Shown here piece after piece: positions 9,301-22,300 of a stretch of DNA of 64,000 bases; the first letter of the stretch is position 1, and each line of letters begins with the position of its first letter. Under the pieces are notes generated by a model. It saw only the letters and a list, made by a program, of their open reading frames with translations. It was not told where the DNA came from and made no database searches. The position numbers and the translations under genes were made by a program. The stretch comes from Agrobacterium tumefaciens str. B6 (GTDB lineage: Bacteria > Pseudomonadota > Alphaproteobacteria > Rhizobiales > Rhizobiaceae), in assembly GCF_001541315.1 (NCBI RefSeq), contig NZ_LMVK01000015.1:1-64000 (forward strand). The letters run 5' to 3'.

Positions 9301-10806
9301 TCACGGGGCGAGGTCCTCCGTCGAGATATGATGGGCAACCCTCAGCGCCTGGCTCGCAATGGTGAGCGCCGGATTGACGGCTGCCGACGTCGGCAGAAAG
9401 CTGGCATCGACAACGAAAAGGTTGCGGTGGTCATAGGAACGGCAGAAGGGGTCGAGCGGTGCAGCCGCCGGGTCGTTGCCCATGCGGATCGTGCCGCACT
9501 GATGCGATGGCGTGCGTTTATCGAAAGGTTTCGACAAGACGATCGGGAAACCGATCGATTTGAGGATGCCTTTCAGTTTCGCAACCAGCGCCAGATGAGC
9601 GTCCCAGTTGGTTCGCCGCCAGTGAAGGACGATGCGATTTCCGTCAACCGTTATCCGGCTGTCGGGATGAGGAATGTCTTCGCTCATCGCGTAGAAATCG
9701 ATCGCGTGCCCGGTCAGTTTTCGGAGCAGCCATTCCGGCACGCGGGGCATTGCCCCCTTCAAGATCGCCGGAGAAATCTTGCCGAGCAGTTGGACGTTGC
9801 CAAGAGGCGGCCCGCCCTCACCGTCAGACAGATAGAAATCATTGAAGCCGAATGTCTTTTGATAGACGGCCGTGTTGCGGAAGCTTGGCGACACGGCAAC
9901 TACAGCCGACGAATTGTGGTTCATGAAGTTTCGCCCGACCTGATCGGAGGAATTCGCAAGACCCTTCGGATATCGTTCATCCACCGAGCGGAGCAGCAGC
10001 ACGGCCGACTGCACGGCTCCCGCAGACAGGATCACCAGTTTTGCCGTAACCGAGCGGGCTTCGCCGTGCTGTTCATAATGGACGCGCTCAATGCGGCCGC
10101 TCGCGCCGGCCTCAAGTCTGGTTACTCTCGCGGATGTTTCGATTTTGACGTTCGGGTATTCAAGGGCTTTGAGAAGTGCCGCGGTCTCCGCATCCATCTT
10201 GCCATCGCGAGAATTCGGATGGGCATCCCACGGCGTCCGACCTTTCAAGAGCCATTTTTCGATATCGATGGCCAAGGGCAGGGAGATCGGATGCAAACCC
10301 TTCGCCTTCAGGCGCGCCCGCACATCCGCCACCGGTGGCTCGTCCGCAACGGGAGAAAATGAATATGCGGCGGAATGTTCGGGTTCGGTCGGGTCCGCGC
10401 CCAGCTCGCCGCGAACCTGATACATTGCCTCCGCCTTGCTGTACCAGGGTTCCAGCTCCTCGTAAGCGAACGGCCAGGCGGGCGAAACGCCTTCCCTGTG
10501 CCTGATCTCGCTGAAATCTTCCTTGCGATAACGGGACAGCACCGCGCCGTAGAATTTCGAATTTCCGCCGACATTGTAATAATTGCCGGGATTGAACGCA
10601 GCGCCATTGGCCTCGTACCAGCTCTCCTTGGGGCGAAAATGGCCCTTTTGAAAGATGGCGCGCTGGTCGCGATTGACCGGGCTGTCGGCGATGTAATCGC
10701 CGGCTTCAAGGATCAGGATGTGGGCACCTGTCGCCGCAAGCCCGGCGGCAATCGTCGCGCCGCCGATACCGGAGCCGATAATGACAATGTCTGGACTGTT
10801 CATCAT
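9301..10806 (-). CDS. GMC family oxidoreductase (second copy, sugar/polyol dehydrogenase type)
   Basis: The open frame runs further upstream, but the true N-terminus is the ATGATG at 10806, giving about 501 residues that begin with the FAD motif IVIIGSGIGGATIAAGLAATG. It belongs to a different GMC branch from its neighbour, closer to gluconate/fructose dehydrogenase large subunits: a short N-terminal region, a NVGGNSKFYGAVL segment, and a catalytic His in SHQCGTIRMG with Asn in SAAVNPALTIASQA. No cytochrome subunit or small gamma subunit gene is adjacent. It starts 16 bp after the ABC ATPase stop, so it is part of the transporter operon. Confidence 0.85.
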   Translation of the reverse strand: MMNSPDIVIIGSGIGGATIAAGLAATGAHILILEAGDYIADSPVNRDQRAIFQKGHFRPKESWYEANGAAFNPGNYYNVGGNSKFYGAVLSRYRKEDFSEIRHREGVSPAWPFAYEELEPWYSKAEAMYQVRGELGADPTEPEHSAAYSFSPVADEPPVADVRARLKAKGLHPISLPLAIDIEKWLLKGRTPWDAHPNSRDGKMDAETAALLKALEYPNVKIETSARVTRLEAGASGRIERVHYEQHGEARSVTAKLVILSAGAVQSAVLLLRSVDERYPKGLANSSDQVGRNFMNHNSSAVVAVSPSFRNTAVYQKTFGFNDFYLSDGEGGPPLGNVQLLGKISPAILKGAMPRVPEWLLRKLTGHAIDFYAMSEDIPHPDSRITVDGNRIVLHWRRTNWDAHLALVAKLKGILKSIGFPIVLSKPFDKRTPSHQCGTIRMGNDPAAAPLDPFCRSYDHRNLFVVDASFLPTSAAVNPALTIASQALRVAHHISTEDLAP

Positions 10807-10822
10807 GCTGTTACCAAATATT

Positions 10823-11938
10823 TCAGGCGATACGCACCTGGCTCGTCGGATCGAAGAACACGGCCTTGTCGAGGTTGAAGGCAAGACGGGCGTTCTGGCC
10901 GGCGTGAATGCGGGCATCGGCGCGCAGGCGGGCAACGACCTCCTTGCCGCCGAGCTTGGTGACGGCGAATGTATCCGATCCGGCCGGTTCCACGACCTCG
11001 ATGTGGCATTCTCCCTCGGCAAGCGTTCTGGCGTTCCGGTCCGCCCCTTCCGGGTCTGTCAAAGCCTCGGGTCGAATGCCGAAAATGACCTGCCGGCCCG
11101 CATGGGACGCCAGCGCCTCCTTGCCGGCCGCGACGGGAAGACGCATCGGCTCGCCATCGGGTCTCGCAAGGGAAACGGATAGTCCGGACGCATCCTGCTC
11201 GATGGTGCCGGTTAAAAGGTTCATGGCGGGCGAGCCCATGAAATCGGCGACGAACATGTTTGCCGGATTGTTGTAAATCTCGGCGGGCGATCCGAATTGC
11301 TGCAGAACGCCGTCCTTCAGCACCGCGATCTTCGTCGCCAGCGTCATCGCCTCGATCTGGTCGTGGGTCACATAGACGATCGTGGTCTTCATGCGCTGGT
11401 GAAGCCGCTTGATCTCGGTTCGCATATCGACGCGCAGCTTGGCGTCGAGGTTGGATAGCGGCTCATCGAAAAGAAAGACCTGCGGATTGCGCACCAGCGC
11501 ACGCCCCATGGCGACGCGCTGCCGTTGGCCGCCCGACAATTGGCTCGGCTTACGGTCGAGGAGATGGCCGATCTGGAGAATATCGGCAACCTGCCTGATC
11601 GCCTTCTCGCGCTCTTCCTTCGGAACCTTGCGGATCTCCATTCCAAAGGCGATGTTCCCGGCGACGGTCATGTTGGGGTAAAGTGCGTAGGACTGGAAAA
11701 CCATCGCGATGTCGCGCTGCGACGGCGGCAGACCGGCAACGTTGCGCCCGTTGATCGAGATCGTGCCTGATGTGATGGGCTCCAGACCGGCAATCGTGTT
11801 GAGCAGGGTGGATTTGCCGCAGCCGGAAGGCCCGACAAGCACCAGAAAACCGCCCTCCTCGATTTCGATATTGATGTCCTTTAGAATTTCCAGCGCGCCA
11901 TAGGACTTGCGCAGATGAGAGATTTCGAGAAACGACAT
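10823..11938 (-). CDS. ABC transporter ATP-binding protein (UgpC/MalK/GtsD family)
   Basis: Cytoplasmic ATPase of a carbohydrate importer, 371 residues. Walker A GPSGCGKST near residue 37, signature LSGGQ near 134, Walker B FLFDEPLSNLDA near 155, H-loop YVTHDQIEAM near 190, then a C-terminal OB-type regulatory domain as in MalK/UgpC. It follows the two permease genes by 3 bp and precedes the GMC gene by 16 bp. The transporter family points to a monosaccharide, disaccharide or polyol. Confidence 0.93.
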   Translation of the reverse strand: MSFLEISHLRKSYGALEILKDINIEIEEGGFLVLVGPSGCGKSTLLNTIAGLEPITSGTISINGRNVAGLPPSQRDIAMVFQSYALYPNMTVAGNIAFGMEIRKVPKEEREKAIRQVADILQIGHLLDRKPSQLSGGQRQRVAMGRALVRNPQVFLFDEPLSNLDAKLRVDMRTEIKRLHQRMKTTIVYVTHDQIEAMTLATKIAVLKDGVLQQFGSPAEIYNNPANMFVADFMGSPAMNLLTGTIEQDASGLSVSLARPDGEPMRLPVAAGKEALASHAGRQVIFGIRPEALTDPEGADRNARTLAEGECHIEVVEPAGSDTFAVTKLGGKEVVARLRADARIHAGQNARLAFNLDKAVFFDPTSQVRIA

Positions 11939-11941
11939 GAT

Positions 11942-12826
11942 TTATCCTTTCACAGCGCCGGACATGAGACCCCGTACGAAATAGCGGCCGGAGACGATGT
12001 AAACGATGAGGGTTGGGAGGGCGGCCAGGATCGCGCCCGCGAAATGGACGTTGTATTCCTTGACCCCCGTGGACGAGGACACGAGATTGTTGAGCGCCAC
12101 CGTCATCGGGGTCGAAGACGCACCCGAAAACGAGGCGCCGAACAGGAAGTCGTTCCAGATATTGGTGAACTGCCAGATGACCGAGACCACGATGATCGGT
12201 CCCGATGACGGCAGCAGGATGCGGCGGAAAATCTGGAAGAAACTCGCACCGTCGATCTGGGCTGCCCGGACAAGTTCCGTCGGGAAAGCTTCATAGTAAT
12301 TGCGGAAATAGAGCGTGGTGAAGCCGAGGCCATAGATCACATGCACCATGATCAGGCCCCAGATCGAACCGGCGAGACCCAGCGTGCCGAGGATGCGTGC
12401 CATGGGAATCAGCACGATCTGGAACGGGATGAAGCATGAAAGCAGCAGCAGCCCGAAGAAGACATTCGAACCGCGAAAGCTCCACTTGGTCAAAACATAA
12501 CCGTTCAGCGCGCCAACGATGGTGGAGATCGCGACAGCCGGAACGACCATCAGGATTGAATTGATGAAAAAGGGCTTGAGACCTGTCGGCTGAACGCCGA
12601 TCTGCGCCGTGGACCAGGCGGAGAGCCATGGCTCAATCGTCCACACCTGCGGCAGATTCAACATGCCGCCCTGCCGGATTTCGTCCAGCGGTTTCAGCGA
12701 ATTGACCGCCATTACGTAGAGCGGCAGCATGTAGTAGATGGCGAAGAATATAAGCGCCAGATAGATCAGTCCGCGCGTCAGATGGCCGTGGCTGATTGCA
12801 TTTTGTTGGTTTGGAGCGCCGCTCAT
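11942..12826 (-). CDS. Carbohydrate ABC transporter permease (MalG/GtsC type)
   Basis: Inner-membrane permease with six helices. The ATPase-contact EAA loop is ELVRAAQIDGASFFQIFRR, about residues 188-206. The start overlaps the preceding permease stop by one base (12826). The 294-residue length fits the family. It forms the heteromeric channel with the upstream permease; its sequence is closest in style to glucose/mannose importers. Confidence 0.92.
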   Translation of the reverse strand: MSGAPNQQNAISHGHLTRGLIYLALIFFAIYYMLPLYVMAVNSLKPLDEIRQGGMLNLPQVWTIEPWLSAWSTAQIGVQPTGLKPFFINSILMVVPAVAISTIVGALNGYVLTKWSFRGSNVFFGLLLLSCFIPFQIVLIPMARILGTLGLAGSIWGLIMVHVIYGLGFTTLYFRNYYEAFPTELVRAAQIDGASFFQIFRRILLPSSGPIIVVSVIWQFTNIWNDFLFGASFSGASSTPMTVALNNLVSSSTGVKEYNVHFAGAILAALPTLIVYIVSGRYFVRGLMSGAVKG

Positions 12827-13704
12827 CAGCGTTTCCCTCCGCGAATTTCCGAATAGAGATAGGGCACGATGATCGAGAAGATCATGATGAGCATGATGAT
12901 CGCCGAGGAGGCGCCAATGCCCATGGAATTGCGCGTGAATGTGTAGGAATACATGAATGTCGCCGGCAGCTCGGTCGCCTGCCCCGGCCCGCCGCCGGTC
13001 AACGCGACCACAAGGTCATAGGCTTTGATTGCGAGGTGAGCGAGAACGACGAATGCGGACAGGAAGACCGGGCGCATCAGGGGAATAATGATTCGGCGGT
13101 AGGTCATGACGGTCGAAGCGCCGTCGATCTGGGCCGCCTTGATGATTTCATTGTCGACACCGCGAAGGCCGGCCAGAAACATCGCCATAACAAAGCCCGA
13201 GGACTGCCAGACCGCTGCGATCACCACGCAGTAGATGGCGTAGTTGCGGTCCTTGATCCACGCAAACTGGAAGCTTTCCCATCCCCACAGATGCATGGTG
13301 TTCTGCAGGCCGATGCCGGGGTCGAGAAACCATTTCCACGCCGTTCCCGTGACGATGAAAGACAGCGCCATGGGATAAAGATAGATCGGCCGCAGGAAAC
13401 CTTCGCCTCGGATTTTCTGGTCCAGTAGGATCGCCAGAAACAGGCCGAGAACCGAGCAGATGATGATGTAAAGCGACGCGAAGATCGCGAGGTTGCTGAT
13501 CGCCCGCCACCAGTGTGGAAGCGCCCAGAGCCGCTGGTAATTCAGAAGCCCGACGAAATTGTAGGAGGGCAGCATCTTACTGTCCGTCAACGACAGGAAG
13601 CCCGTATAGGCGATGAAGCCGTATACGAAAATGACAATGACGACGAAGCTTGGAGCCAGAACAAGCTTCGGTAACAGCTCCTGAAGTCGACTACGACCAG
13701 TCAT
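12826..13704 (-). CDS. Carbohydrate ABC transporter permease (MalF/GtsB type)
   Basis: Six-helix permease of 292 residues with EAA loop EIIKAAQIDGASTVMTYRR near residues 185-203. It is the partner of the next permease. It is separated from the binding-protein gene by 165 bp that contain a strong stem-loop, a common arrangement that lets the binding protein be made in excess over the membrane parts. Confidence 0.92.
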   Translation of the reverse strand: MTGRSRLQELLPKLVLAPSFVVIVIFVYGFIAYTGFLSLTDSKMLPSYNFVGLLNYQRLWALPHWWRAISNLAIFASLYIIICSVLGLFLAILLDQKIRGEGFLRPIYLYPMALSFIVTGTAWKWFLDPGIGLQNTMHLWGWESFQFAWIKDRNYAIYCVVIAAVWQSSGFVMAMFLAGLRGVDNEIIKAAQIDGASTVMTYRRIIIPLMRPVFLSAFVVLAHLAIKAYDLVVALTGGGPGQATELPATFMYSYTFTRNSMGIGASSAIIMLIMIFSIIVPYLYSEIRGGKR

Positions 13705-13833
13705 CGCACAGATATCCTTGATCCTTGAAACAGCGCCCGACGCTTGCCGTTTCCGTCAGTTGGGTAGCCGAAGACGACAGGCTGCCTGCAAGGCGCCCGG
13801 ACCGGTTCGACTGCGATTTCATGCGAGCATTGG

Positions 13834-13858
13834 TGCGGTGGGGGGTGCCCCCACCGCA
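13834..13858. other. Intercistronic stem-loop between binding-protein and permease genes
   Basis: Perfect 11-bp stem (13834-13844 with 13848-13858) and a 3-nt loop, GC-rich. In the direction of transcription (minus) no T-run follows, so it is unlikely to be a full terminator. It probably stabilises the upstream binding-protein message or attenuates transcription into the permeases, as known for malE-malF-type operons. Confidence 0.6.
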
Positions 13859-13869
13859 TTTTTCCACGT

Positions 13870-15111
13870 TTACTTTGCGGCTGCGACGGCAGCCGGCAGT
13901 TCGACGATTGCTTCATCCGGCGTCAGTTCGCCGTTGAACTCACGGGTAACGACGTCATAGATCGCGTTCTTGACGGCAGCCGGGTTGGCGTGACCGTGGG
14001 CCATCGAGCCGAAGAGCTTGCCGCTCTTGTCAGCCTCGGCAAGGTCGGCAATCGCCTTCTTGCCGCAGGCGTCAAAGGCCTCATTCGACACGTCGGACCG
14101 GGCCGGAGCCGAACCCTTGACGACATTGAATGCCGACTGGAAGGTCGGGCTTTCGATTGCCGCCGCCATTTCCATCTGCGCTGGCACCTTGTCGGCAGCG
14201 ACCTTGAACATGGCGAACTGGTCGGAGTTAAAGGTCACCGCACCCTGCGTTTCAGGATAACGGACGCAGACAAAGTCCGTGCCCGGCACCTTCTTCGCCT
14301 TGACGAATTCACCCTTCGCCCAGTCGCCCATGAACTGAACGCCGGCCTTGCCTTCGATGACCATGGCGGAAGCAAGGTTCCAGTCACGACCGGAGAAGTT
14401 GTCATCCACGTAGGAGCGAAGCTTCGTCATGCGCTCGAAAGCGGTCTTCATCTTCTCGCCGCCAAGTGCTGCCGGGTCGAGGTCGATGAACGCCTGCTTG
14501 TAGAAATCCGTGCCGAGCGACAGCACGACCGCGTCGAAGATCGTTGCGTCCTGCCATGGCTGTCCACCGGCGGCGATAGGCGTGATGCCCTGCGCCTTGA
14601 AGTTGTCGAGCATGGCGATCAGTTCGTCCCAGTTCTTGGGCTCCTTGCCGCCGGCCTTGTCGAGCGCCGCCTTGTTGATCCACATCCAGTTGGTCGAATG
14701 CACATTCACGGGTGCGGCAATCCAGTGGCCGTCATATTTCGAGAAGCGCTGCAGGGCTTTCGGAATGACCTTGTCCCAGCCATCCTTGGCCGCCAGTTCA
14801 TCGAGATTGCCGAGAGCGCCTTCTTTCGCCCAGTCCTGAATGTCGAAACCGAGCATCTGGACGGCGGTCGGCGCGTTGCCGGCGGTAACGCGGGCGCGCA
14901 GCACCGTCATCGCTTCCGTGCCGCCGCCGCCGGCGACAGGCATATCAGTCCAGGAAATATTCTTCGCCTCTAGGTCCTTCTTGAGGACGTCGAGCGCGGC
15001 AGCCTCGCCGCCGGACGTCCACCAATGCAGGACTTCAACACTCTCCGTCGCCTGTGCGGCGCCGGCCATCATGGACACTGCCAATGCAGTGCCTGTCAGA
15101 AATTTGCGCAT
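13870..15111 (-). CDS. Carbohydrate ABC transporter substrate-binding protein (GtsA-like, glucose/mannose type)
   Basis: Periplasmic family-1 solute-binding protein. The start at 15111 is chosen for its GGGAGGA ribosome site and gives a clean signal peptide (residues 1-21, ending GAAQA). The mature part begins with [15 protein letters not shown], a hallmark of the glucose/mannose-binding GtsA group, and later has [15 protein letters not shown]. It is the first gene of the transporter cluster. An actual glucose specificity is not proven: the neighbouring dehydrogenases and CoA enzymes suggest a modified sugar or cyclitol-like compound. Confidence 0.9.
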   Translation of the reverse strand: MRKFLTGTALAVSMMAGAAQATESVEVLHWWTSGGEAAALDVLKKDLEAKNISWTDMPVAGGGGTEAMTVLRARVTAGNAPTAVQMLGFDIQDWAKEGALGNLDELAAKDGWDKVIPKALQRFSKYDGHWIAAPVNVHSTNWMWINKAALDKAGGKEPKNWDELIAMLDNFKAQGITPIAAGGQPWQDATIFDAVVLSLGTDFYKQAFIDLDPAALGGEKMKTAFERMTKLRSYVDDNFSGRDWNLASAMVIEGKAGVQFMGDWAKGEFVKAKKVPGTDFVCVRYPETQGAVTFNSDQFAMFKVAADKVPAQMEMAAAIESPTFQSAFNVVKGSAPARSDVSNEAFDACGKKAIADLAEADKSGKLFGSMAHGHANPAAVKNAIYDVVTREFNGELTPDEAIVELPAAVAAAK

Positions 15112-15195
15112 ATGTTCCTCCCATTGTCGCAAATTAAAGCGAGGAATACCCCGCCCCGTCACCCGTCCTCCTCGGACGCAGTCAGTCTAACCGGC

Positions 15196-15247
15196 TAGAG
15201 CGGGATGGCGAAAAGTGTGTGCGGTCTTCGCCTGAAATCCCGCTCTA
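15196..15247. repeat. Rhizobiaceae-type palindromic intergenic repeat
   Basis: Long imperfect palindrome. The outer arms are TAGAGCGGGAT (15196-15206) and its exact complement (15237-15247); the inner arms are GGCGAA (15207-15212) and TTCGCC (15227-15232), with a 4-nt bulge. From memory, elements of this form are scattered between genes in Agrobacterium and Rhizobium. It lies between the aldehyde dehydrogenase stop and the binding-protein gene, so it may end the upstream transcript. Confidence 0.6.
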
Positions 15248-15257
15248 ATTCTATGAT

Positions 15258-16784
15258 CTACGCCGGTTTTTCAGTCCGCGGCATCCACCAGCTGGTTCGG
15301 CCGCCGATATGCATGTTCAGGGTCTTTGTTTCCGTATAGTCCTCGACCGCATGGCGGCCGAGTTCCCGGCCGAGGCCGGACTGCTTGTAACCTCCGAACG
15401 GCAACTCGCTCGCGCCATCCATGAAAGTGTTCATCCACACCGTACCGGCCCGCACGCGGCGTCCGATCGTCAGGCACGTATCGAAATCGCGGCTCCAGAC
15501 GCCTGCGGACAGGCCGTAATCGACAGAGTTGGCAATCTCGATGGCTTCTGCGGTTGTCTCAAAGGTCAGAACCGAAAGGACCGGTCCGAAAACCTCTTCA
15601 CGCGCAACCGCCATTCCAGGCGTGACGTCGGAAAGAATGGTAGGCGACATGAACTGCCCCATTCCCAAGTCCAGTTTTTCTCCCCCATGAGCGATCTGTG
15701 CGCCGCTGTTTTTCGCATCTGAGACGTAACCGGAGATTTTTTCAAGATGCTGAGGCGTAATGATCGCGCCGACCTGTGTCGTCGGATCCAGAGGATCGCC
15801 CACCTTGACATTTCTGGCAAGTTCGCCGACGCGTTTGACCACGTCCGCCGCGATGCTTTTGTGAAGAATGAGGCGCGACCCGGCATTGCAGCACTCGCCG
15901 GCATTAAAATAGGCCCCGAAGACAGCCGCGTCGATGAATGCATCGAGATCGGCGTCCGGAAATACGATCTGCGGGTTCTTGCCGCCCAGTTCCAGCGAGA
16001 CCTTCTTAAGGGTCTGCGCGGCATTGACCATGGTCAGCTTGCCGACGCCCGTGGAACCTGTGAAAGAAACCATATCGACGGACGGATGCGAGGTCATGAT
16101 CGAACCGACCTCGGCACCGGTTCCCGTCACGATATTGACGACACCCTTCGGGACACCCGCTTCCTGCAGGATTTCACCGAGAACAAGCGTCGAGCCGGAA
16201 CTGAGTTCCGAGGGCTTGACAACCGTGGTGCAGCCCGCCGCCAGCGCAAAAGGCAGTTTCTGACCGACGATCAGGAAAGGGAAATTCCACGGTGTGATGA
16301 TCGATACGACCCCGATCGCTTCGCGCAGGACAACGCCGAGCGTGCCGTCACCGAGTGTGTTGTAGCTCTCGCCATGCAAATCTCTGGCGAGGGCGGCGGC
16401 ATAACGCCAAATATCGACGGAACCGGCGATTTCACCGCGCACCTGCGTAATCGGCTTTCCGGCCTCGACGGCGTCCAGATAGGCAAGTTCTTCGGATCGC
16501 GCGGCGATGAGGTCCGCAGCCTTCAACAGAATAGCCGAGCGCTCGGAGGCCGTCATGCGGGGCCATGGCCCGGTATCGAAAGCGGTGCGCGCGGCCGCTA
16601 TCGCCCGTTCCGCATCGGCCTTGGTTCCAGCTTGAAAACGGCTGACGACGGAGCCATGGCCGGGTGCTATCCGCTCGATCGGATCGACATTGCCTTCGAC
16701 CCAGTGGCCGTCGATGAACATCTTGAAATCTCTGGCCGTCCGGTCACTCAGCATTTTCGGATTGATCAGAACCGTCATCACCAT
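15258..16784 (-). CDS. NAD(P)-dependent aldehyde dehydrogenase
   Basis: 508 residues, ALDH superfamily. It has the NAD-site stretch TPWNFPFL, the catalytic glutamate in LELGGKNPQ (near residue 265), the catalytic cysteine in NAGECCNAGSRL (near 299), and late EEVFGPV and PFGGYKQSG motifs. It resembles betaine/aminobutyraldehyde-type ALDHs but the substrate is unknown. It overlaps the enoyl-CoA hydratase stop (start at 16784 or 16778). It would oxidise an aldehyde made by the GMC or Gfo/Idh dehydrogenases to an acid. Confidence 0.93.
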   Translation of the reverse strand: MVMTVLINPKMLSDRTARDFKMFIDGHWVEGNVDPIERIAPGHGSVVSRFQAGTKADAERAIAAARTAFDTGPWPRMTASERSAILLKAADLIAARSEELAYLDAVEAGKPITQVRGEIAGSVDIWRYAAALARDLHGESYNTLGDGTLGVVLREAIGVVSIITPWNFPFLIVGQKLPFALAAGCTTVVKPSELSSGSTLVLGEILQEAGVPKGVVNIVTGTGAEVGSIMTSHPSVDMVSFTGSTGVGKLTMVNAAQTLKKVSLELGGKNPQIVFPDADLDAFIDAAVFGAYFNAGECCNAGSRLILHKSIAADVVKRVGELARNVKVGDPLDPTTQVGAIITPQHLEKISGYVSDAKNSGAQIAHGGEKLDLGMGQFMSPTILSDVTPGMAVAREEVFGPVLSVLTFETTAEAIEIANSVDYGLSAGVWSRDFDTCLTIGRRVRAGTVWMNTFMDGASELPFGGYKQSGLGRELGRHAVEDYTETKTLNMHIGGRTSWWMPRTEKPA

Positions 16785-17549
16785 TCTCCGTTGAATATTG
16801 CCGGGCGCTTTGCGCTAAATGCCGCCACGCCTTCTTTCAGGTCGCCGGTCTTGGCAGCCAGGATGGAACCCAATGCTTCGACCGCCGTGCCATTGTCTTC
16901 ACCGCTTGCCGAAGCGATCATCAGTTTGACGATCTCGGACGCGGCCGGACCACGCGCGGCAACGCGCTCCGCATAGTCTTTCGCAGCGATCAGAGCATTG
17001 CCTGTTGTGGTGACGGCATCGACAATTCCAAGCGCAAGGGCCTCCTGCGCGCTGAACACCTCGCCCCCAAGCGCCATCCGGCGCACGGGCTGGGCGCCGA
17101 ACCGCTTGACCAGCCGCTGCGTGCCCGACCAGCCCGGCACCATTCCGAGGCTGGTTTCCGGCAAACCAATCTTGATCTGCTCTTCGGCAATGCGAATGTC
17201 GGCGATACCCGCCAGTTCAAGGCCGCCGCCAAGCGCATGGCCGTTCAACGCGGCGATCAACGGCACCCGCAAGGTCGCGAGACGTTCGAAAACCCGGTGA
17301 CCGTGGCGAACCCAAGCGTGGCCAAATTCCTGAGGCTGCATGCCGCCCCATGCCTTGATATCGCCACCGGCCGAAAAGCCCTGCCCCTCGCCCGTCAGTA
17401 TCGCCACACGGACCGCGCTGTTCGCCTCGACCTCATCGGCGGACGCCATCAGCGCGCCGAGCATACCCAGATCGAGCGCATTGCGTTTTTCCGGCCGCGA
17501 CACCGTCATGATCGCAATATGCCCGTCGATCTCGATGCGAACCGTGCCA

Positions 17550-17557
<8 letters not shown>
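16778..17557 (-). CDS. Enoyl-CoA hydratase/isomerase family protein
   Basis: Crotonase-fold enzyme. The start at 17557 (about 259 residues) overlaps the CoA-transferase end by 8 bp and begins MANGTVRIEIDGHIAIMTVSRP, as in the family; the longer open frame is not needed. The oxyanion-hole region is FSAGGDIKAW (near 65) and the second loop ALGGGLELAGIADIRIA (near 105). One usual catalytic glutamate region reads LPETSLGMVPGWSG, so hydratase activity is plausible. It acts on an acyl-CoA formed by the adjacent CoA-transferase. Confidence 0.88.
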
Positions 17558-21215
<3,658 letters not shown>

Positions 21216-21255
21216 TGAATCCTCCTAGGCCGTCCATCAAGATCGAGGGGTAATT

Positions 21256-21273
21256 AATTGGAACGTTCCAATT
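21256..21273. promoter_or_regulatory. LacI-family operator 1
   Basis: Perfect 18-bp palindrome AATTGGAACGTTCCAATT with the central CG typical of LacI-family sites, 41-58 bp upstream of the lacI start. It is the probable operator for autoregulation and control of the catabolic operon. Confidence 0.75.
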
Positions 21274-21428
21274 TTGTCAAGTGACATCGCCGTAGCAAAG
21301 TCGAAAACTACGAAAGGCTCCGTCTAAAATCGCCAATAATGTTTTAATTTCAATGATATTATGATCTCTTTTGGTTTCCATGATTTTCAGAAACCCTATG
21401 AAGTTTCGGCATGATTGCCATTGAAAGA

Positions 21429-21440
21429 TGGAACGTTCCA
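21429..21440. promoter_or_regulatory. LacI-family operator 2
   Basis: 12-bp palindrome TGGAACGTTCCA with the same core as operator 1, 173 bp further upstream. Two identical cores suggest DNA looping or control of both divergent promoters. Confidence 0.7.
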
Positions 21441-21626
21441 AAATACGCTATTATTTCTTCTCAGCAGGAGCGAGGTGGGTCGAGTTTGCAATGCCGGCGA
21501 ACGCGAAGGCCGGCAGCGTTCGGCCAAGCCGGAACAGCGACGCTTGCCCTTCCGCCCTAATGGATCGTAGTTTACCGGCCAACGCCTACGGTCGGTAAAC
21601 GATCAACCCTTATTCCGGAGCAATGA

Positions 21627-22097
21627 ATGACCACCGAAACGCCTTCGCTTGACGCTCTGCGGGCAGAGCTAGCAGCCCTTCAGCTCAACACCTTCAACTA
21701 TGACTTCGCCTGGAAGCTGGGCAGCCTGATAAGACTGCGGGCAGCGGCACAGGCGCTTCCCGTCGCAATCGAGATAAGGCACGGCGCCGACGTGGTGTTC
21801 GCCAGCCTGCTGCCGGGTGCGACTATCGACAATTTTGGATGGACACGCCGCAAATGCGCGGTCGTTTATCGTTTTCATCGCAGTTCGCTTCAGGTTCGGC
21901 TCGAAGCCGAGCGAAAGGGATACGACTTCAACGCAAAGTTCGGCCTGCCGGTCAGCGATTTCGTCGCCAGCGGTGGTGGATTTCCCCTCATCATCCGCGG
22001 AGGCACACTGATTGGCTCGGTGGGCGTCAGCGGACTGCCTGACGTCGAAGACCACAATCTTATTACACTCTGCCTGAAAGAAATGCTCGCAGGCTGA
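21627..22097 (+). CDS. UPF0303 family (heme-degrading/GlcG-HbpS-like domain) protein
   Basis: 156-residue soluble protein of the UPF0303/DUF336-like fold. Conserved stretches are SLIRLRAAAQALPVAIEI (about 31-48), DNFGWTRRKCAVVYRF (about 71-86) and GGGFPLIIRGGTLIGSVGVSGLP near the C-terminus, typical of this family. Database names mention heme degradation, but the role in bacteria is not established. It sits between the lacI operon and the iron-uptake cluster, starting after CGGAG. Confidence 0.8.
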   Translation: MTTETPSLDALRAELAALQLNTFNYDFAWKLGSLIRLRAAAQALPVAIEIRHGADVVFASLLPGATIDNFGWTRRKCAVVYRFHRSSLQVRLEAERKGYDFNAKFGLPVSDFVASGGGFPLIIRGGTLIGSVGVSGLPDVEDHNLITLCLKEMLAG

Positions 22098-22193
22098 CAT
22101 GGTTCGATACAGGCCCTCGTCAAAACGGAAGAAGCCGTCCTTCGGATAAGCGGTCGCCAACCATTTCACGATCCGCAAATTTTTCTTTGGCCG

Positions 22194-22224
22194 AACGTCC
22201 CAAATCCCCAAAACCAAACGTCTA
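22194..22224 (+). promoter_or_regulatory. FecI-type ECF promoter of the receptor gene
   Basis: Bipartite motif AACGTCCCAAAT (22194-22205), 8 bp, then CCAAACGTCTA (22214-22224). The same two blocks with the same spacing occur before fecR (29337-29367). The CGTCT element is typical of the -10 region of FecI-group sigma factors. The start codon lies about 75 bp downstream. Confidence 0.75.
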
Positions 22225-22300
22225 CCTCACAAGCGGGCGTTTCACCCACGCTTGATGGTGGGCTGCGGCGTGTCGAATACCGTAGGATTTGGGGGTTTTG

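Larger units (their letters stand above)
21216..21622. other. Divergent regulatory region between lacI and the UPF0303 gene
   Basis: About 400 bp without a gene. The lacI side is AT-rich and carries two copies of a palindrome around GGAACGTTCC. The plus-strand side carries an inverted repeat GTTTACCG (21570-21577) and CGGTAAAC (21593-21600), 26 bp before the next start. Confidence 0.7.
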
